Below, piece by piece: positions 53,233-60,709 of a stretch of DNA of 64,000 nucleotides. The DNA lies in the NCBI GenBank assembly GCA_036676235.1, contig JAKFDI010000079.1:51593-115592 (forward strand), read 5' to 3'. The position numbers and the translations under genes are program-made. Below the pieces are notes generated by a model. It worked only from the letters and a program-made list of their open reading frames with translations, made no database searches and was not told the origin of the DNA. Source of the stretch: JAKFDI01 sp036676235. GTDB lineage: Bacteria; Pseudomonadota; Gammaproteobacteria; Burkholderiales; Burkholderiaceae_C. Within the stretch, counting starts at the first letter, position 1, and the number at the start of each line of letters is the position of its first letter.

Positions 53233-54726
53233 ATGAGCGTTCGCAGTACCACAACGAGACACAGTTTGGCAACCAAAATCGGCACTGGGGCGAACCCGAA
53301 AACAGGCGGCGACGAGCCGACGTGGGACGACGAGTTGAGCGCCGCCAGGCTGCCGCCGCCTGACCCGCAATCGACCCGCCCAGCGGTCAACTACAGGCAC
53401 CGGTCAGTGGACGGGTTCTATGTGCGCGTGGGCCGACGCGACGCCAGCGGCAACGCACGAAGGTCGTACTTCGCTCGGTACGACGTGAAAGAGCCGGGCG
53501 GCAAGAAGCGCGACAACTGGCAGCTATTGGGGTTGGTGAACGTGCTGCGCTACGGGCAAGCGCTGCAGCAAGCAACGGCTGCGCTCGAGCGAGCACGCGA
53601 AGCACGTTCGAGCGGTCGCTCGCTGATGCCCACGCTGAAGCAGGCGTTCGACGACTACTTGGTGTTCAAGACCGAGGTCGTAGCGGACGCCAAGAAATTG
53701 CGTGCGGCGACGCTCGACGACTACCGCAGACGGTTCAATGAACTGGTACCGGTGGCGTGGCACAACACGCCAATCGACGAGTTGAGCGCCGAGCGTTGGT
53801 CTCAGCTACGGCGCGAGTGCACGACAGTGCGTTCGTTCGAGACACGCCTGCGCAAACCCGTCAGTGAGGCCCGCTTTGACGGACTGCTACGGGGTGTTAT
53901 CTCGGGCGTGTACCGGAGACAGGCGACGCTGCACAAAGGGCTGGAGAACCCGGTTCCAGCGCTGCGTGAGAGCGGCGTGCTGAGCACGGCGACGGCGCGA
54001 CACGACTACATCGCAACGGAACGGCTGGCAGCGGTTGTGCTGCGGTGTGAGACGGAACTGCGGCCATCCCAGCGAGACATCACGTACATCGGTCTGCTCA
54101 CGGGCTGGCGACGCCAGCTACTCGTCCGCATCCCTCTCTCACGCATCAAGCGCGACAAGCGCTCGGTTGAGTGGCGCGACAGCGACCCTGGCGGGCCGTA
54201 TGCCGAGCCCGACGGCTCGTCGTTTGACTACCCCGTCTCGGACCTGCTGTGGGAGCGCGTGTTTCAGCCTCGCCTCGAGCAAGCACGGCCAGGGCAGAAG
54301 TACCTCATCGAGTCTGGTCGGCGTCCAGGTCAACCGCTGGACGACATTCGGGACAGCCTCGGGAAACTCGACGAGGTCGCGGGGTGTCACATCTCCGCGC
54401 AGGTTCTGCGCAAAACGTTCTTGACGCTCGGGCCCTCAGCCGCGGTACATCAGCGCACGCTGTCGCACCTCGCGATGCACAAGCTGAGCGCCGGCGCACA
54501 GCCCACGACGATGGGCTACCAGAAGAGGGACTTCGAGGCCATGAAGGCAGGAGCGAACCAGTACGCCACGTGGTTCGCTCAACAGGTCGGCTGGACACAA
54601 GAAGTGCCTCAGGCGCCTGCCATCGAGGGCATCAGCACCGACAAGCTGGCGAAGTTGCAAGCGTTGGCAGAGATGGACCCTTCGGCGCTCGACAAGCTGC
54701 TTCGCCTCGCCGAGGCAATGAAGTAG
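53233..54726 (+). CDS. int: tyrosine recombinase/phage integrase
   Basis: This is a 497-residue integrase. The N-terminus is followed by a SAM-like core-binding domain (KQAFDDYLVFKTEVVADAKK). The catalytic domain has Arg293 (LLTGWRRQLLVRIP), Arg393 (ISAQVLRKTFLTLG), a His in LSHLAMHKL and Tyr429 (TTMGYQKRD). The usual HxxR reads QVLR, so the first His of box II is Gln390. The element's left break in the tRNA lies about 275 bases upstream, consistent with this integrase as the enzyme that inserted it. About 55 bases separate it from the DUF7706 gene. Confidence 0.85.
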   Translation: MSVRSTTTRHSLATKIGTGANPKTGGDEPTWDDELSAARLPPPDPQSTRPAVNYRHRSVDGFYVRVGRRDASGNARRSYFARYDVKEPGGKKRDNWQLLGLVNVLRYGQALQQATAALERAREARSSGRSLMPTLKQAFDDYLVFKTEVVADAKKLRAATLDDYRRRFNELVPVAWHNTPIDELSAERWSQLRRECTTVRSFETRLRKPVSEARFDGLLRGVISGVYRRQATLHKGLENPVPALRESGVLSTATARHDYIATERLAAVVLRCETELRPSQRDITYIGLLTGWRRQLLVRIPLSRIKRDKRSVEWRDSDPGGPYAEPDGSSFDYPVSDLLWERVFQPRLEQARPGQKYLIESGRRPGQPLDDIRDSLGKLDEVAGCHISAQVLRKTFLTLGPSAAVHQRTLSHLAMHKLSAGAQPTTMGYQKRDFEAMKAGANQYATWFAQQVGWTQEVPQAPAIEGISTDKLAKLQALAEMDPSALDKLLRLAEAMK

Positions 54727-54778
54727 TCGGAGCCGTGCTAGCTAGACCTCTTGTCATCAATAACGACGAGAGGACACG

Positions 54779-54982
54779 ATGCACGAAGAACCCGAACCCC
54801 TGGCCATCATCCTGCTGGACCTACCGATGCCCCAAGCGTACGCACTCGCGCAGCTGTGCAAGCGCCTCAGCTGGACCGACGCTCGCGGCATGGCCGTGGA
54901 CGACGACGAGGCGAGAGCAATGCTCTCTGCTTGCAATATGCTCCGAGCCTCGCTCGGAGCACGGGGCATCACTGTCAGATAA
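54779..54982 (+). CDS. DUF7706-like small protein
   Basis: This is a 67-residue protein. The segment LLDLPMPQAYALAQLCKRLS, then WTDARGMAVDDDEARAML, resembles the small DUF7706 family found in plasmids and phages. The function is unknown. A GAGGA site is close to the ATG. A terminator follows at 55007. Confidence 0.6.
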   Translation: MHEEPEPLAIILLDLPMPQAYALAQLCKRLSWTDARGMAVDDDEARAMLSACNMLRASLGARGITVR

Positions 54983-55006
54983 CAGCCGCTGATTCAACTG
55001 ATTCCA

Positions 55007-55028
55007 AACCCGCCTTGAGCGGGTTTTT
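55007..55028 (+). terminator. rho-independent terminator
   Basis: AACCCGC (55007-55013), a five-base loop and GCGGGTT (55019-55025), followed by a T-run. It closes the integrase-DUF7706 unit. Confidence 0.85.
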
Positions 55029-55162
55029 CTTTGTCTGCGCTTCAGTGTTGGCCTGACTGATTTAAACGCCAGTGCCTATACGAGATAACCGAACGAATCG
55101 GTTTTTCTCAACAACAACACTGGAGACAGAAATGAAACTCACACCGGATGGCGGCCGACAAT

Positions 55163-55183
55163 TATCTTGAGCAGCTCAAGATA
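55163..55183. promoter_or_regulatory. 21-base perfect palindrome before the Gp49-like gene
   Basis: The sequence TATCTTGAGC-A-GCTCAAGATA has ten-base arms and a single central base. It ends one base before the TTG start of the next gene. It may be an operator or an RNA hairpin that hides the start. There is no T-run, so a terminator is unlikely. Confidence 0.55.
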
Positions 55184-55184
55184 G

Positions 55185-55712
55185 TTGACGCCGGGCACAC
55201 CGGAATACATCAAGCGCCAAGTTGCGAGCGTCGAATATGACAGCAAGGGCACTTTCACGACCTGCACCATCACCAGCAAAGCAGGGCCGAAATTCGTTGG
55301 TACAGCCAGCGTTCTCGACCAGAAGGACTACGACCGCGCGACTAGCGAGAACGTCGCCTATGAAAGGGCCGAGGCCCAGCTATGCCAAGTCGAGGGCTAC
55401 TACTTCAAGAAACTGGGACTCGGGGAGGCAGCGTTCACGCCAGAGCAAGTGGAGGTCTGTACCAGCCCTCACCTCTATGCGGTCACTGGGCTGACGTCAC
55501 GCCAAGAGGCAACCTGCGTGAAGGTCCGCCTAGAGGTTCACCTAGACGACGCGGGTCGCTCCCCGGAAGAGCGGATGCACATTCTCGACACCGTGCTTCG
55601 CAACAAGCCCGTGTTCCGCGGCTTCCCGGACGGTGGGCTCGTCGGCGGCGTCGAAGCAGAGCGGCGTATCGTCAACACCGTGCTCGCCAACAAGCGCAAG
55701 CTGGGTCTCTAA
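55185..55712 (+). CDS. phage Gp49-like protein (TTG start)
   Basis: This is a 175-residue protein. The middle (YDSKGTFTTCTITSKAGPKF, then VLDQKDYDRATSENVAYERA and QLCQVEGYYFKK) fits the phage Gp49-like family, small phage proteins of unknown role. The C-terminus holds two similar segments, RMHILDTVLRNK and RRIVNTVLANKRKLGL. TTG at 55185 is the best start. An upstream ATG with a GGAGACAGAA site (55132) opens a 12-codon frame that stops, and another at 55148 is out of frame, so a frameshift in the 5' end is possible. Its TAA overlaps the next ATG. Confidence 0.55.
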   Translation: MTPGTPEYIKRQVASVEYDSKGTFTTCTITSKAGPKFVGTASVLDQKDYDRATSENVAYERAEAQLCQVEGYYFKKLGLGEAAFTPEQVEVCTSPHLYAVTGLTSRQEATCVKVRLEVHLDDAGRSPEERMHILDTVLRNKPVFRGFPDGGLVGGVEAERRIVNTVLANKRKLGL

Positions 55713-55804
55713 TGAAGTACCTGCGATGCGCTTGGGCACTGCTTGTTCTCGCCCTGGCCCTCCCACTCATCCTCACCGGCGGTCTACTCAAAAGCTGTGG
55801 CTGA
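55712..55804 (+). CDS. 30-residue hydrophobic peptide
   Basis: The peptide MKYLRCAWALLVLALALPLI continues to LTGGLLKSCG. It is one membrane helix with a terminal cysteine. Its ATG overlaps the TAA of the Gp49-like gene (TAATG), so the two are coupled. No homologue is recalled. Its size and end resemble small toxin or spanin-type peptides, but that is speculation. Confidence 0.45.
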   Translation: MKYLRCAWALLVLALALPLILTGGLLKSCG

Positions 55805-55810
55805 TTCTTG

Positions 55811-55900
55811 ATGTTCCTCGGAATACTAAGCACTCTGCTCTGTGGCTTCACGGCGTTCGACAAGGTCTGCGAGAACATCAAGAAACGCAGCGCCAAATAG
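55811..55900 (+). CDS. 29-residue hydrophobic peptide
   Basis: MFLGILSTLLCGFTAFDKVC followed by a basic tail ENIKKRSAK. It starts seven bases after the previous stop and ends just before a terminator. It is one hydrophobic helix and a positive end. The function is unknown. No clear ribosome binding site is seen, so it may rely on coupling. Confidence 0.35.
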   Translation: MFLGILSTLLCGFTAFDKVCENIKKRSAK

Positions 55901-55915
55901 CCGGCCACAAACAAC

Positions 55916-55937
55916 AAACCCGCCTCGAGCGGGTTTT
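55916..55937 (+). terminator. rho-independent terminator
   Basis: AAACCCGC (55916-55923), loop CTCGA, GCGGGTTT (55929-55936), then TCTTT. It closes the Gp49-like unit and is nearly the same as the hairpin at 55007. Confidence 0.85.
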
Positions 55938-56106
55938 CTTTCGCCTGCTTTTAGCGTTAGGGTATATCCCTAAGGGTATTTTAAACGCACTACCTACACA
56001 TGACATGAACAGGTTTTCTGTTCATCGTCTGACGAGACGCAAACCACTGGCACCTCTCCAAATGCCACCGGCACGAGAACGGACTAGGAACCTTCGAAGG
56101 AAATTT

Positions 56107-56456
56107 ATGCAAACCGTTCTTATTCTTATCGCGATGCTGGCAGTTACGGCTTTGGTCACCTCGGGGATTCAATTCTGCGTGGTTGCTGCACAAGAACTGC
56201 TCAAAGCGAACCAGGACTGGAACGCGGTTATGCGTTCGGTGCCATATCTGGTGCAGTGATTGGCTTGGCTTCAGGGCTCAATCTCGATTACTCAGTAGCT
56301 GGAATTGCCGCTTGATCTCTCGCGAATGCGCTTAGTGTCTGCGTCGGCCAGTCCGTAACTGTGATAGCTGTTGCGCATTATCGAAAAGAAACTTGGCTTG
56401 ACCAGATGTGGATGCGCGTCTTTCAGCGCACTAGCCCGCAAATGTTCAAAATCTGA
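56107..56456 (+). pseudogene. disrupted small membrane protein
   Basis: An AAGGAA-preceded ATG at 56107 opens a 50-residue frame (QTVLILIAMLAVTALVTSGI as membrane helix) ending at 56259. Near 56225 a shifted frame continues with GYAFGAISGAVIGLASGLNL and a second helix (VAGIAA, TGA, then SLANALSVCVGQSVTVIAVA) to HYRKETWLDQMW. One frameshift and one stop thus separate three segments of what looks like a single two-helix membrane protein. Alternatively only the first 50 residues are translated. Confidence 0.4.
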
Positions 56457-56460
56457 TTCG

Positions 56461-56664
56461 TTATTCCTTATTCAAGCCCACTTCGGTGGGCTTTTTCTTG
56501 GGCTCGAAAAGTTGAGGGTGCAGTATTGGCAGCGCAATCGCAATGGGCAACCCCAGCACGACACCGCGCCAGACAAAACCCCAGAAACCGTAGTACTCCT
56601 GCATCTCGTACAGGGTCTCGATGACTCCCAAGGCTTTACTTATCTTTGCGCTGGTGGAATTCAT
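56461..56664 (-). CDS. possible small membrane protein
   Basis: This is a 67-residue frame (MNSTSAKISKALGVIETLYE, then a membrane helix GFVWRGVVLGLPIAIALPIL and a Lys-rich tail). TGAGG precedes the ATG at 56664. It may be spurious, because a plus-strand terminator (56474-56496) overlaps its last codons. Confidence 0.35.
   Translation of the reverse strand: MNSTSAKISKALGVIETLYEMQEYYGFWGFVWRGVVLGLPIAIALPILHPQLFEPKKKPTEVGLNKE
56474..56496 (+). terminator. rho-independent terminator
   Basis: AAGCCCAC, TTCG loop, GTGGGCTT followed by TTTCTT. It closes the unit that begins at 56107. Confidence 0.8.
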
Positions 56665-56864
56665 GCGCCTCAGGGTTGAGCGCAAACAACCGCGGCGCAG
56701 CAAACGGCAGCAAAACCCCAATAGCGAAAGAGGCGAGCATCACAGAAATCATTCTTTTGTCTCCAGTCCGAGCATCAAGCGGCTCGCGTGCTCAGTTTAA
56801 TACGAGCGTTTAAATCAGGGGTCGCTATAGGAGTTGTCATCAACACAAAAACAACGAGATAGCA

Positions 56865-57758
56865 ATGCACGAGACTACCTATTTCTTAGACGAAGAGAAC
56901 GCGGTCATTCGGACCTCGCGCGAGGTATCGATGTCGGAAGTTCAGTTCTATGCCGAACTGGAAGAGACGCGCGAGCGTGCGAGGGATGACGCAGAGAAGA
57001 AAGCAAATGCCTTGGTGGTTCCAATCGTGCGCAGCAAAAAATCCACTTGGTATGACTCTGCTTACCTGTTGCCCGCTCTGTGGAACACCACGCCCATTTT
57101 CGACGCTTGCCGCGATTCAAGGCCCGAACACGCAGCAGCCAGCCCGCTGGTGATTGAGCGCAAGGGCTGCGGCGGCATGCACTACATCGGCCCACAGCTA
57201 CGGCAAGCACACAAGCGCGTGTACGCCGAATTGCTCCGGATGCGGCGGGGCGAAGCGATTAACGGTGAGTTTGAATACAACCCCTACCGGATGCTCGAGG
57301 CCCTCGGTTGGGGCGTAAATCAAAGAAACAAGGACAAACTGCGCGACTGCTTGCGAGATATGTACAAGGGCGGCGTGGTCTGGTGGTCAGAGGGAGGGAG
57401 CGCACGAAACCCAGGCGGCGAGTTCCGGCTCATAGCGCTGGCTACGTACGCGGGGACTAAATGGAAGGTGCAGTTGACAAGCGGCGCTATTGCGCTGTTC
57501 GAGATGCACATGACGTATTTGTCGTGTGCCAACCGCAAGCCACTCCAAGACGGACTGCAAACCCTGATTTACGATTTCTGGTCGTCACACCCTCCCGCCT
57601 ACGAAGCCACGCTTGATGAGTTGCACTACGCCGCCGGCAGCGCCTACAGCGACTTAGCGGAATTCGGAAGAGACCTCCGGGCCGCTGCTACGGTTGTTTC
57701 TGTCAAGTGCAGTTGGGGCATGAAATCGACTCGCGGTAAGTTGCAGATGTTCAAGTAG
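56865..57758 (+). CDS. TrfA-like plasmid replication initiator
   Basis: This is a 297-residue protein. The pattern WYDSAYLLPALWNTTPIFDA, then QAHKRVYAELLRMRRGEAI, GWGVNQRNKDKLRDCLRDMY and LIYDFWSSHPPAYEATLDEL, YAAGSAYSDLAEFGRDLRAA, resembles TrfA-type iteron-binding initiators with two winged-helix domains. A CAA-rich leader with AACGAGATAGCA precedes the ATG. Three phased repeats just downstream look like its binding sites. The assignment is from pattern, so a lower-confidence alternative is a general phage Rep. Confidence 0.6.
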   Translation: MHETTYFLDEENAVIRTSREVSMSEVQFYAELEETRERARDDAEKKANALVVPIVRSKKSTWYDSAYLLPALWNTTPIFDACRDSRPEHAAASPLVIERKGCGGMHYIGPQLRQAHKRVYAELLRMRRGEAINGEFEYNPYRMLEALGWGVNQRNKDKLRDCLRDMYKGGVVWWSEGGSARNPGGEFRLIALATYAGTKWKVQLTSGAIALFEMHMTYLSCANRKPLQDGLQTLIYDFWSSHPPAYEATLDELHYAAGSAYSDLAEFGRDLRAAATVVSVKCSWGMKSTRGKLQMFK

Positions 57759-57776
57759 ACCGTGGTCCAGCAGAAG

Positions 57777-57803
57777 AAAAGCGACCCCGTGGTCGCTTTT
57801 TTA
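57777..57803 (+). terminator. rho-independent terminator after rep
   Basis: AAAAGCGACC (57777-57786), CCGT loop, GGTCGCTTTT (57791-57800), followed by TT. It separates the initiator gene from the repeats. Confidence 0.85.
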
Positions 57804-57816
57804 TGGGTCGCGTTAT

Positions 57817-57886
57817 GACGCTTCCCCCATCTTTCCCTCGTTATCGTATGACGCTTTCCCCATCTTCTCTAGACGCTTTCCCCATT
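57817..57886. repeat. three iteron-like direct repeats
   Basis: GACGCTTCCCCCATC (57817), GACGCTTTCCCCATC (57850) and GACGCTTTCCCCATT (57872) are 15-mers spaced 33 and 22 bases apart, three and two helical turns. They follow the TrfA-like gene directly and are the expected form of a plasmid origin. An A/T-rich stretch begins just after. Confidence 0.65.
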
Positions 57887-57900
57887 ATCTCCAAAAATTC

Positions 57901-58440
57901 AACATTGACGGCGCAGATAAGTCGTTGATTTTATTGGCCTTTTTCGGCTTCCGTGACCGACCGATAAGTAGATAATTTCGGCCGTGATTCGCGAGCCCGC
58001 TCGCAGGGGCCGGCGGCCCCTCTGCCGCCTCGCGGCATTCACCCGTCTGCGCTGGCGCGCATCGCTCTCTTGTTCTCTCGGTCCTTCTTTTTTCTCCGGG
58101 GCACCGGAGCGAGATTTCCCCGAACGTCTCGAGGCGACAGGCAAACCGTGGCTAGTCGATTGCCGCGCTGCTGGCGCGGGGGTGGGCCAGTGGACGGTTG
58201 ACCGTCCGAATACCCGGCGCTGCTAGCGCCTACGGCCTGGCGGCCGCGCGGTGCCCGCTTTGAGCGGCTAAGAGCCGCGAACGCTGCTGCACCCTCGCAC
58301 ACCTACCACGTGGCCCATATCCGGGCTAGAGGCCCGCCCAACAATTTGCGCAGTACCGTCTTTCGCCAGCGGCAATCCGCCGCTACCGTTTAAATTGGTT
58401 GGTCGCTATACGAAGTATCTGCTACTCCAGCGTAGCGCAA
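57901..58440. other. non-coding stretch with clustered inverted repeats
   Basis: No credible gene is seen in 540 bases. The left part is A/T-rich (57895-57980). GGACGGT-TG-ACCGTCC lies at 58192-58207, GGCGCT-GCT-AGCGCC at 58216-58230, and further short stems are CGGCTAAGAGCCG and GGGCTAGAGGCCC. The stretch could be the origin proper, a replication-control RNA or a transfer origin. Confidence 0.45.
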
Positions 58441-58451
58441 CAGGAAATTTC

Positions 58452-58718
58452 ATGACCAAGCCAATCGCTCAATCTCAGCTGCCGTTTTTCGAAGTTCGGC
58501 AAAAGCACTCAAGACGCACGATTCTGATTGTCCAAGCCGATGGCGTTGAGCAGGCACTCGCGAGAGCGCTTCTGGTCGTAGACCACGTAGACACTCAATT
58601 CGATATTCAGTCCGAACCGTGGGTCGTGCGCGGCGCTGTGCCCCCGTATCGTGCCGCGACGTTTGCGGACGGGTATTTCAAGGTACACAACTTGGAAATA
58701 CCGCCCACGTTCCACTAG
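58452..58718 (+). CDS. small protein of unknown function (88 aa)
   Basis: The protein begins TKPIAQSQLPFFEVRQKHSR and contains VDHVDTQFDIQSEPWV. CAGGAAAT lies eight bases before the ATG. There is no domain I recognise. A terminator follows at 58742. Confidence 0.5.
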   Translation: MTKPIAQSQLPFFEVRQKHSRRTILIVQADGVEQALARALLVVDHVDTQFDIQSEPWVVRGAVPPYRAATFADGYFKVHNLEIPPTFH

Positions 58719-58741
58719 CCCCCGTCTCCGCCCCCTCATTC

Positions 58742-58764
58742 GCCCAGCTCACGCTGGGCTTTTT
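58742..58764. terminator. rho-independent terminator between convergent genes
   Basis: GCCCAGC, a four-base loop and GCTGGGC, followed by TTTTTCC on the plus strand. It lies between the 88-residue gene and the convergent minus-strand pair. Confidence 0.8.
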
Positions 58765-58777
58765 CCTTCCTGCGCCG

Positions 58778-59044
58778 TTATTCGTCGAGCCCAGGTGGTT
58801 CGAGAGGTTCGCGACCAACGACCGTGCCCATTAACCAATCAGCAAGACGCCCCGCGGCTACCAGCGCGTTCTCCGCTTCGCCAACCGTGCGAGTCCGTGC
58901 CAAAAAATCACGGGGCCGTAGGTTAGAGAGAAATTCGTAGAGCGCTCGCGCTTCAAGAGGATTCAGCCTGTCCGCGACCGGCTCCAGCGCGAGTTCCGCC
59001 CACTCTCGCTCACGCCAAACGCGCGCCTGCGGGTCAATACCCAT
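58778..59044 (-). CDS. small protein of unknown function (88 aa), coupled to an acidic small gene
   Basis: The protein begins MGIDPQARVWREREWAELAL and contains EARALYEFLSNLRPRDFLAR. The ATG lies inside the last codons of the upstream small gene (GATGGGTATTGA), so the two are translationally coupled. No domain is recognised. Confidence 0.5.
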   Translation of the reverse strand: MGIDPQARVWREREWAELALEPVADRLNPLEARALYEFLSNLRPRDFLARTRTVGEAENALVAAGRLADWLMGTVVGREPLEPPGLDE

Positions 59045-59198
59045 CGCCAAACATGTCCGACCCACCGAAATCCGGCGTCGGCGACGTCTCGGGGTAGCCC
59101 CAAAAATCGTTCGCGAAACTTTCTCCGAAACAGCGGGTGGTGTCGTTGTAGCTGTCCATCCACTCGCTGCTTGTGTCGTTGTTTTCGTTCTCGTTCAT
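59034..59198 (-). CDS. 54-residue acidic protein
   Basis: The protein MNENENNDTSSEWMDSYNDT, then FGESFANDFWGYPETSPT, is strongly acidic and aromatic. GGAG lies seven bases before the ATG at 59198, a good site. A TTGACA hexamer lies farther upstream, but with no matching -10 at 17 bases. The function is unknown. Confidence 0.5.
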   Translation of the reverse strand: MNENENNDTSSEWMDSYNDTTRCFGESFANDFWGYPETSPTPDFGGSDMFGDGY

Positions 59199-59379
59199 TA
59201 AGTCTCCTATTTTGATTCGCCCACCCATTCGGTGGCGGCCCATATATTTTACGTAGGGTGTCAAGGGGTATCCAGAGAACATCTATTTCCGGTATCTCCC
59301 CGCCCTCCCGCCCTCCCGCACTCAGCCGCTTCCTCACACAGCCCTTTCCCTCGCTTCCGCCGCGTCGCTACACGACGAA

Positions 59380-59610
59380 ATGAAGCTATCCACCGCCACC
59401 CTCGCCGTCACTGCTGCGCTAGCACTGACGACAGCTGCGTCTCTCGCATCCCTCGCCCTCACGGGGATGACGGCTGGCGCACTGAGCGCACAGCAAGCCG
59501 CTGAAAAGCTGGCTCCTGGCTGTGTGCGCGGCTATGCGCCGGTGCCTGCCGCGAAAACCATGGTGCTGGTCCCCGTGGTCCTCTGTAACTCAACTGGAAA
59601 GACCGTCTGA
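59380..59610 (+). CDS. small exported protein of unknown function (76 aa)
   Basis: The protein has a signal-peptide-like N-terminus (TATLAVTAALALTTAASLAS) then a short mature part. Its TGA overlaps the next ATG (TGATG), so it is coupled to the protease remnant. There is no clear ribosome binding site. It could be the first of a phage virion operon that has otherwise been lost. Confidence 0.45.
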   Translation: MKLSTATLAVTAALALTTAASLASLALTGMTAGALSAQQAAEKLAPGCVRGYAPVPAAKTMVLVPVVLCNSTGKTV

Positions 59611-60298
59611 TGACCACCACCGCCGATAGGAAGACCGCCCCACGCGCCAAGGTCGCCGCTTGCGTGACCTCGCTCACCGTTGACACCGCCGCCTTCGCGG
59701 CAGCCGAAGCTGGCTCGCGCACCTTCACGCTGCCCATGCTCCCGCCCGGCCCGGTGACGTTCTCGCAGGACTCCCGCAAGGTGAAGCTGCTGCACGACAA
59801 CCCGACGCTCGCTGCCGAGTTCAACGCCAAGGGTCGCAAGCTGCCCGTGGACATCGGCCACGCAACCAACAAGGACGGCGCTGCCCCTGCCGTTGGGCAC
59901 GTCGTATCGCTGCACGTCGGCGCCGATGGCACGCTCCTCGCGAAATGCAAGCTGACGGCCGAAGGCGCCGCCGACTTCGAAGCGGGCAAGTACCTCTACA
60001 CCAGCCCCACAGTCCGCTACGTCCCCACCGCTGAAGGCTGGCATGTGACCGGCTTCAAGTCGCACTCGATGACGAACAACCCCGCACTGGAGATGCAGGC
60101 GAACCTCGAGGCCGACGACACTGACGTCGAAGACGAAGCCGATGAGGTGACCGAGACAACCCCCGAAACCTCCTCGACCTTCACCGCCGAAGACGTCGCC
60201 ACGCTCACCTCCGAGCGCGACACCGCGGCCACACAGGTGACGACCCTCGCATCGTCGAAATCGTGCTGGCCAACAAGCGGAAGCTTGGGTTCGCCTGA
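59610..60298 (+). pseudogene. Mu-I-like phage protease, C-terminus replaced by a foreign fragment
   Basis: Residues 1-215 read as a Mu I-type prohead protease: VDIGHATN, TAEGAADFEAGKYLYTSPTV and FKSHSMTNNPALEMQ, with a coiled start of the scaffold (SERDTAATQVTTL). Then the frame breaks. In another frame at 60248-60298 the sequence RIVEIVLANKRKLGFA and stop matches the C-terminus of the Gp49-like protein (RIVNTVLANKRKLGL). The original frame runs on to 60419 in low-complexity sequence. This is a deletion or recombination joint, so the protease is probably not functional. Confidence 0.6.
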
Positions 60299-60319
60299 GG
60301 ACAGGCGGGACAGGCAGCC

Positions 60320-60345
60320 AAAGGCCCCGCAGTGCGGGGCCCTTT
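60320..60345. terminator. rho-independent terminator
   Basis: GGCCCCGC (60323-60330), loop AGT, GCGGGGCC (60334-60341), flanked by AAA and CTTT. It lies between the protease remnant and the convergent acidic-protein gene. Confidence 0.8.
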
Positions 60346-60354
60346 CCGCCCGGC

Positions 60355-60657
60355 TCACTCTCCGTCGAGGTCAGCCCAGCGCTGCTCTTCAGCGGCGCGC
60401 TCAGCGCATGCGGTCTTGAACCGCCCGTACATCTCTCTCCGCACGCTCTCGTCCGCAAACTCCTCGCGCAGCGCGTCGGGGTCCATGTCCTCGTGCTCGT
60501 TGTAGAGGTACGCCAGCACTGTTTCGACGAAATCTCCGAACGTCAGGTTGTCGTTGATTTCACCGCCGGCGTCGCCGGTGATTGACGCGATACCAGCTGT
60601 GCCGTCGCCGCCGCCAAAAATATACGTTTCGATGTCGAGGGGGGAATAGTTAGCCAT
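60355..60657 (-). CDS. acidic small protein (100 aa)
   Basis: The protein ANYSPLDIETYIFGGGDGTA continues with FGDFVETVLAYLYNEHEDMD and DALREEFADESVRREMYGRF. About a quarter of its residues are Asp/Glu. GGAGAAATTTGA precedes the ATG. A CAACACAACACAACA leader lies just upstream of that. No homologue is recalled. Confidence 0.55.
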   Translation of the reverse strand: MANYSPLDIETYIFGGGDGTAGIASITGDAGGEINDNLTFGDFVETVLAYLYNEHEDMDPDALREEFADESVRREMYGRFKTACAERAAEEQRWADLDGE

Positions 60658-60709
60658 TCAAATTTCTCCGATGAATGTGTTGTGTTGTGTTGTTGAATTG
60701 GTTCTGTTT

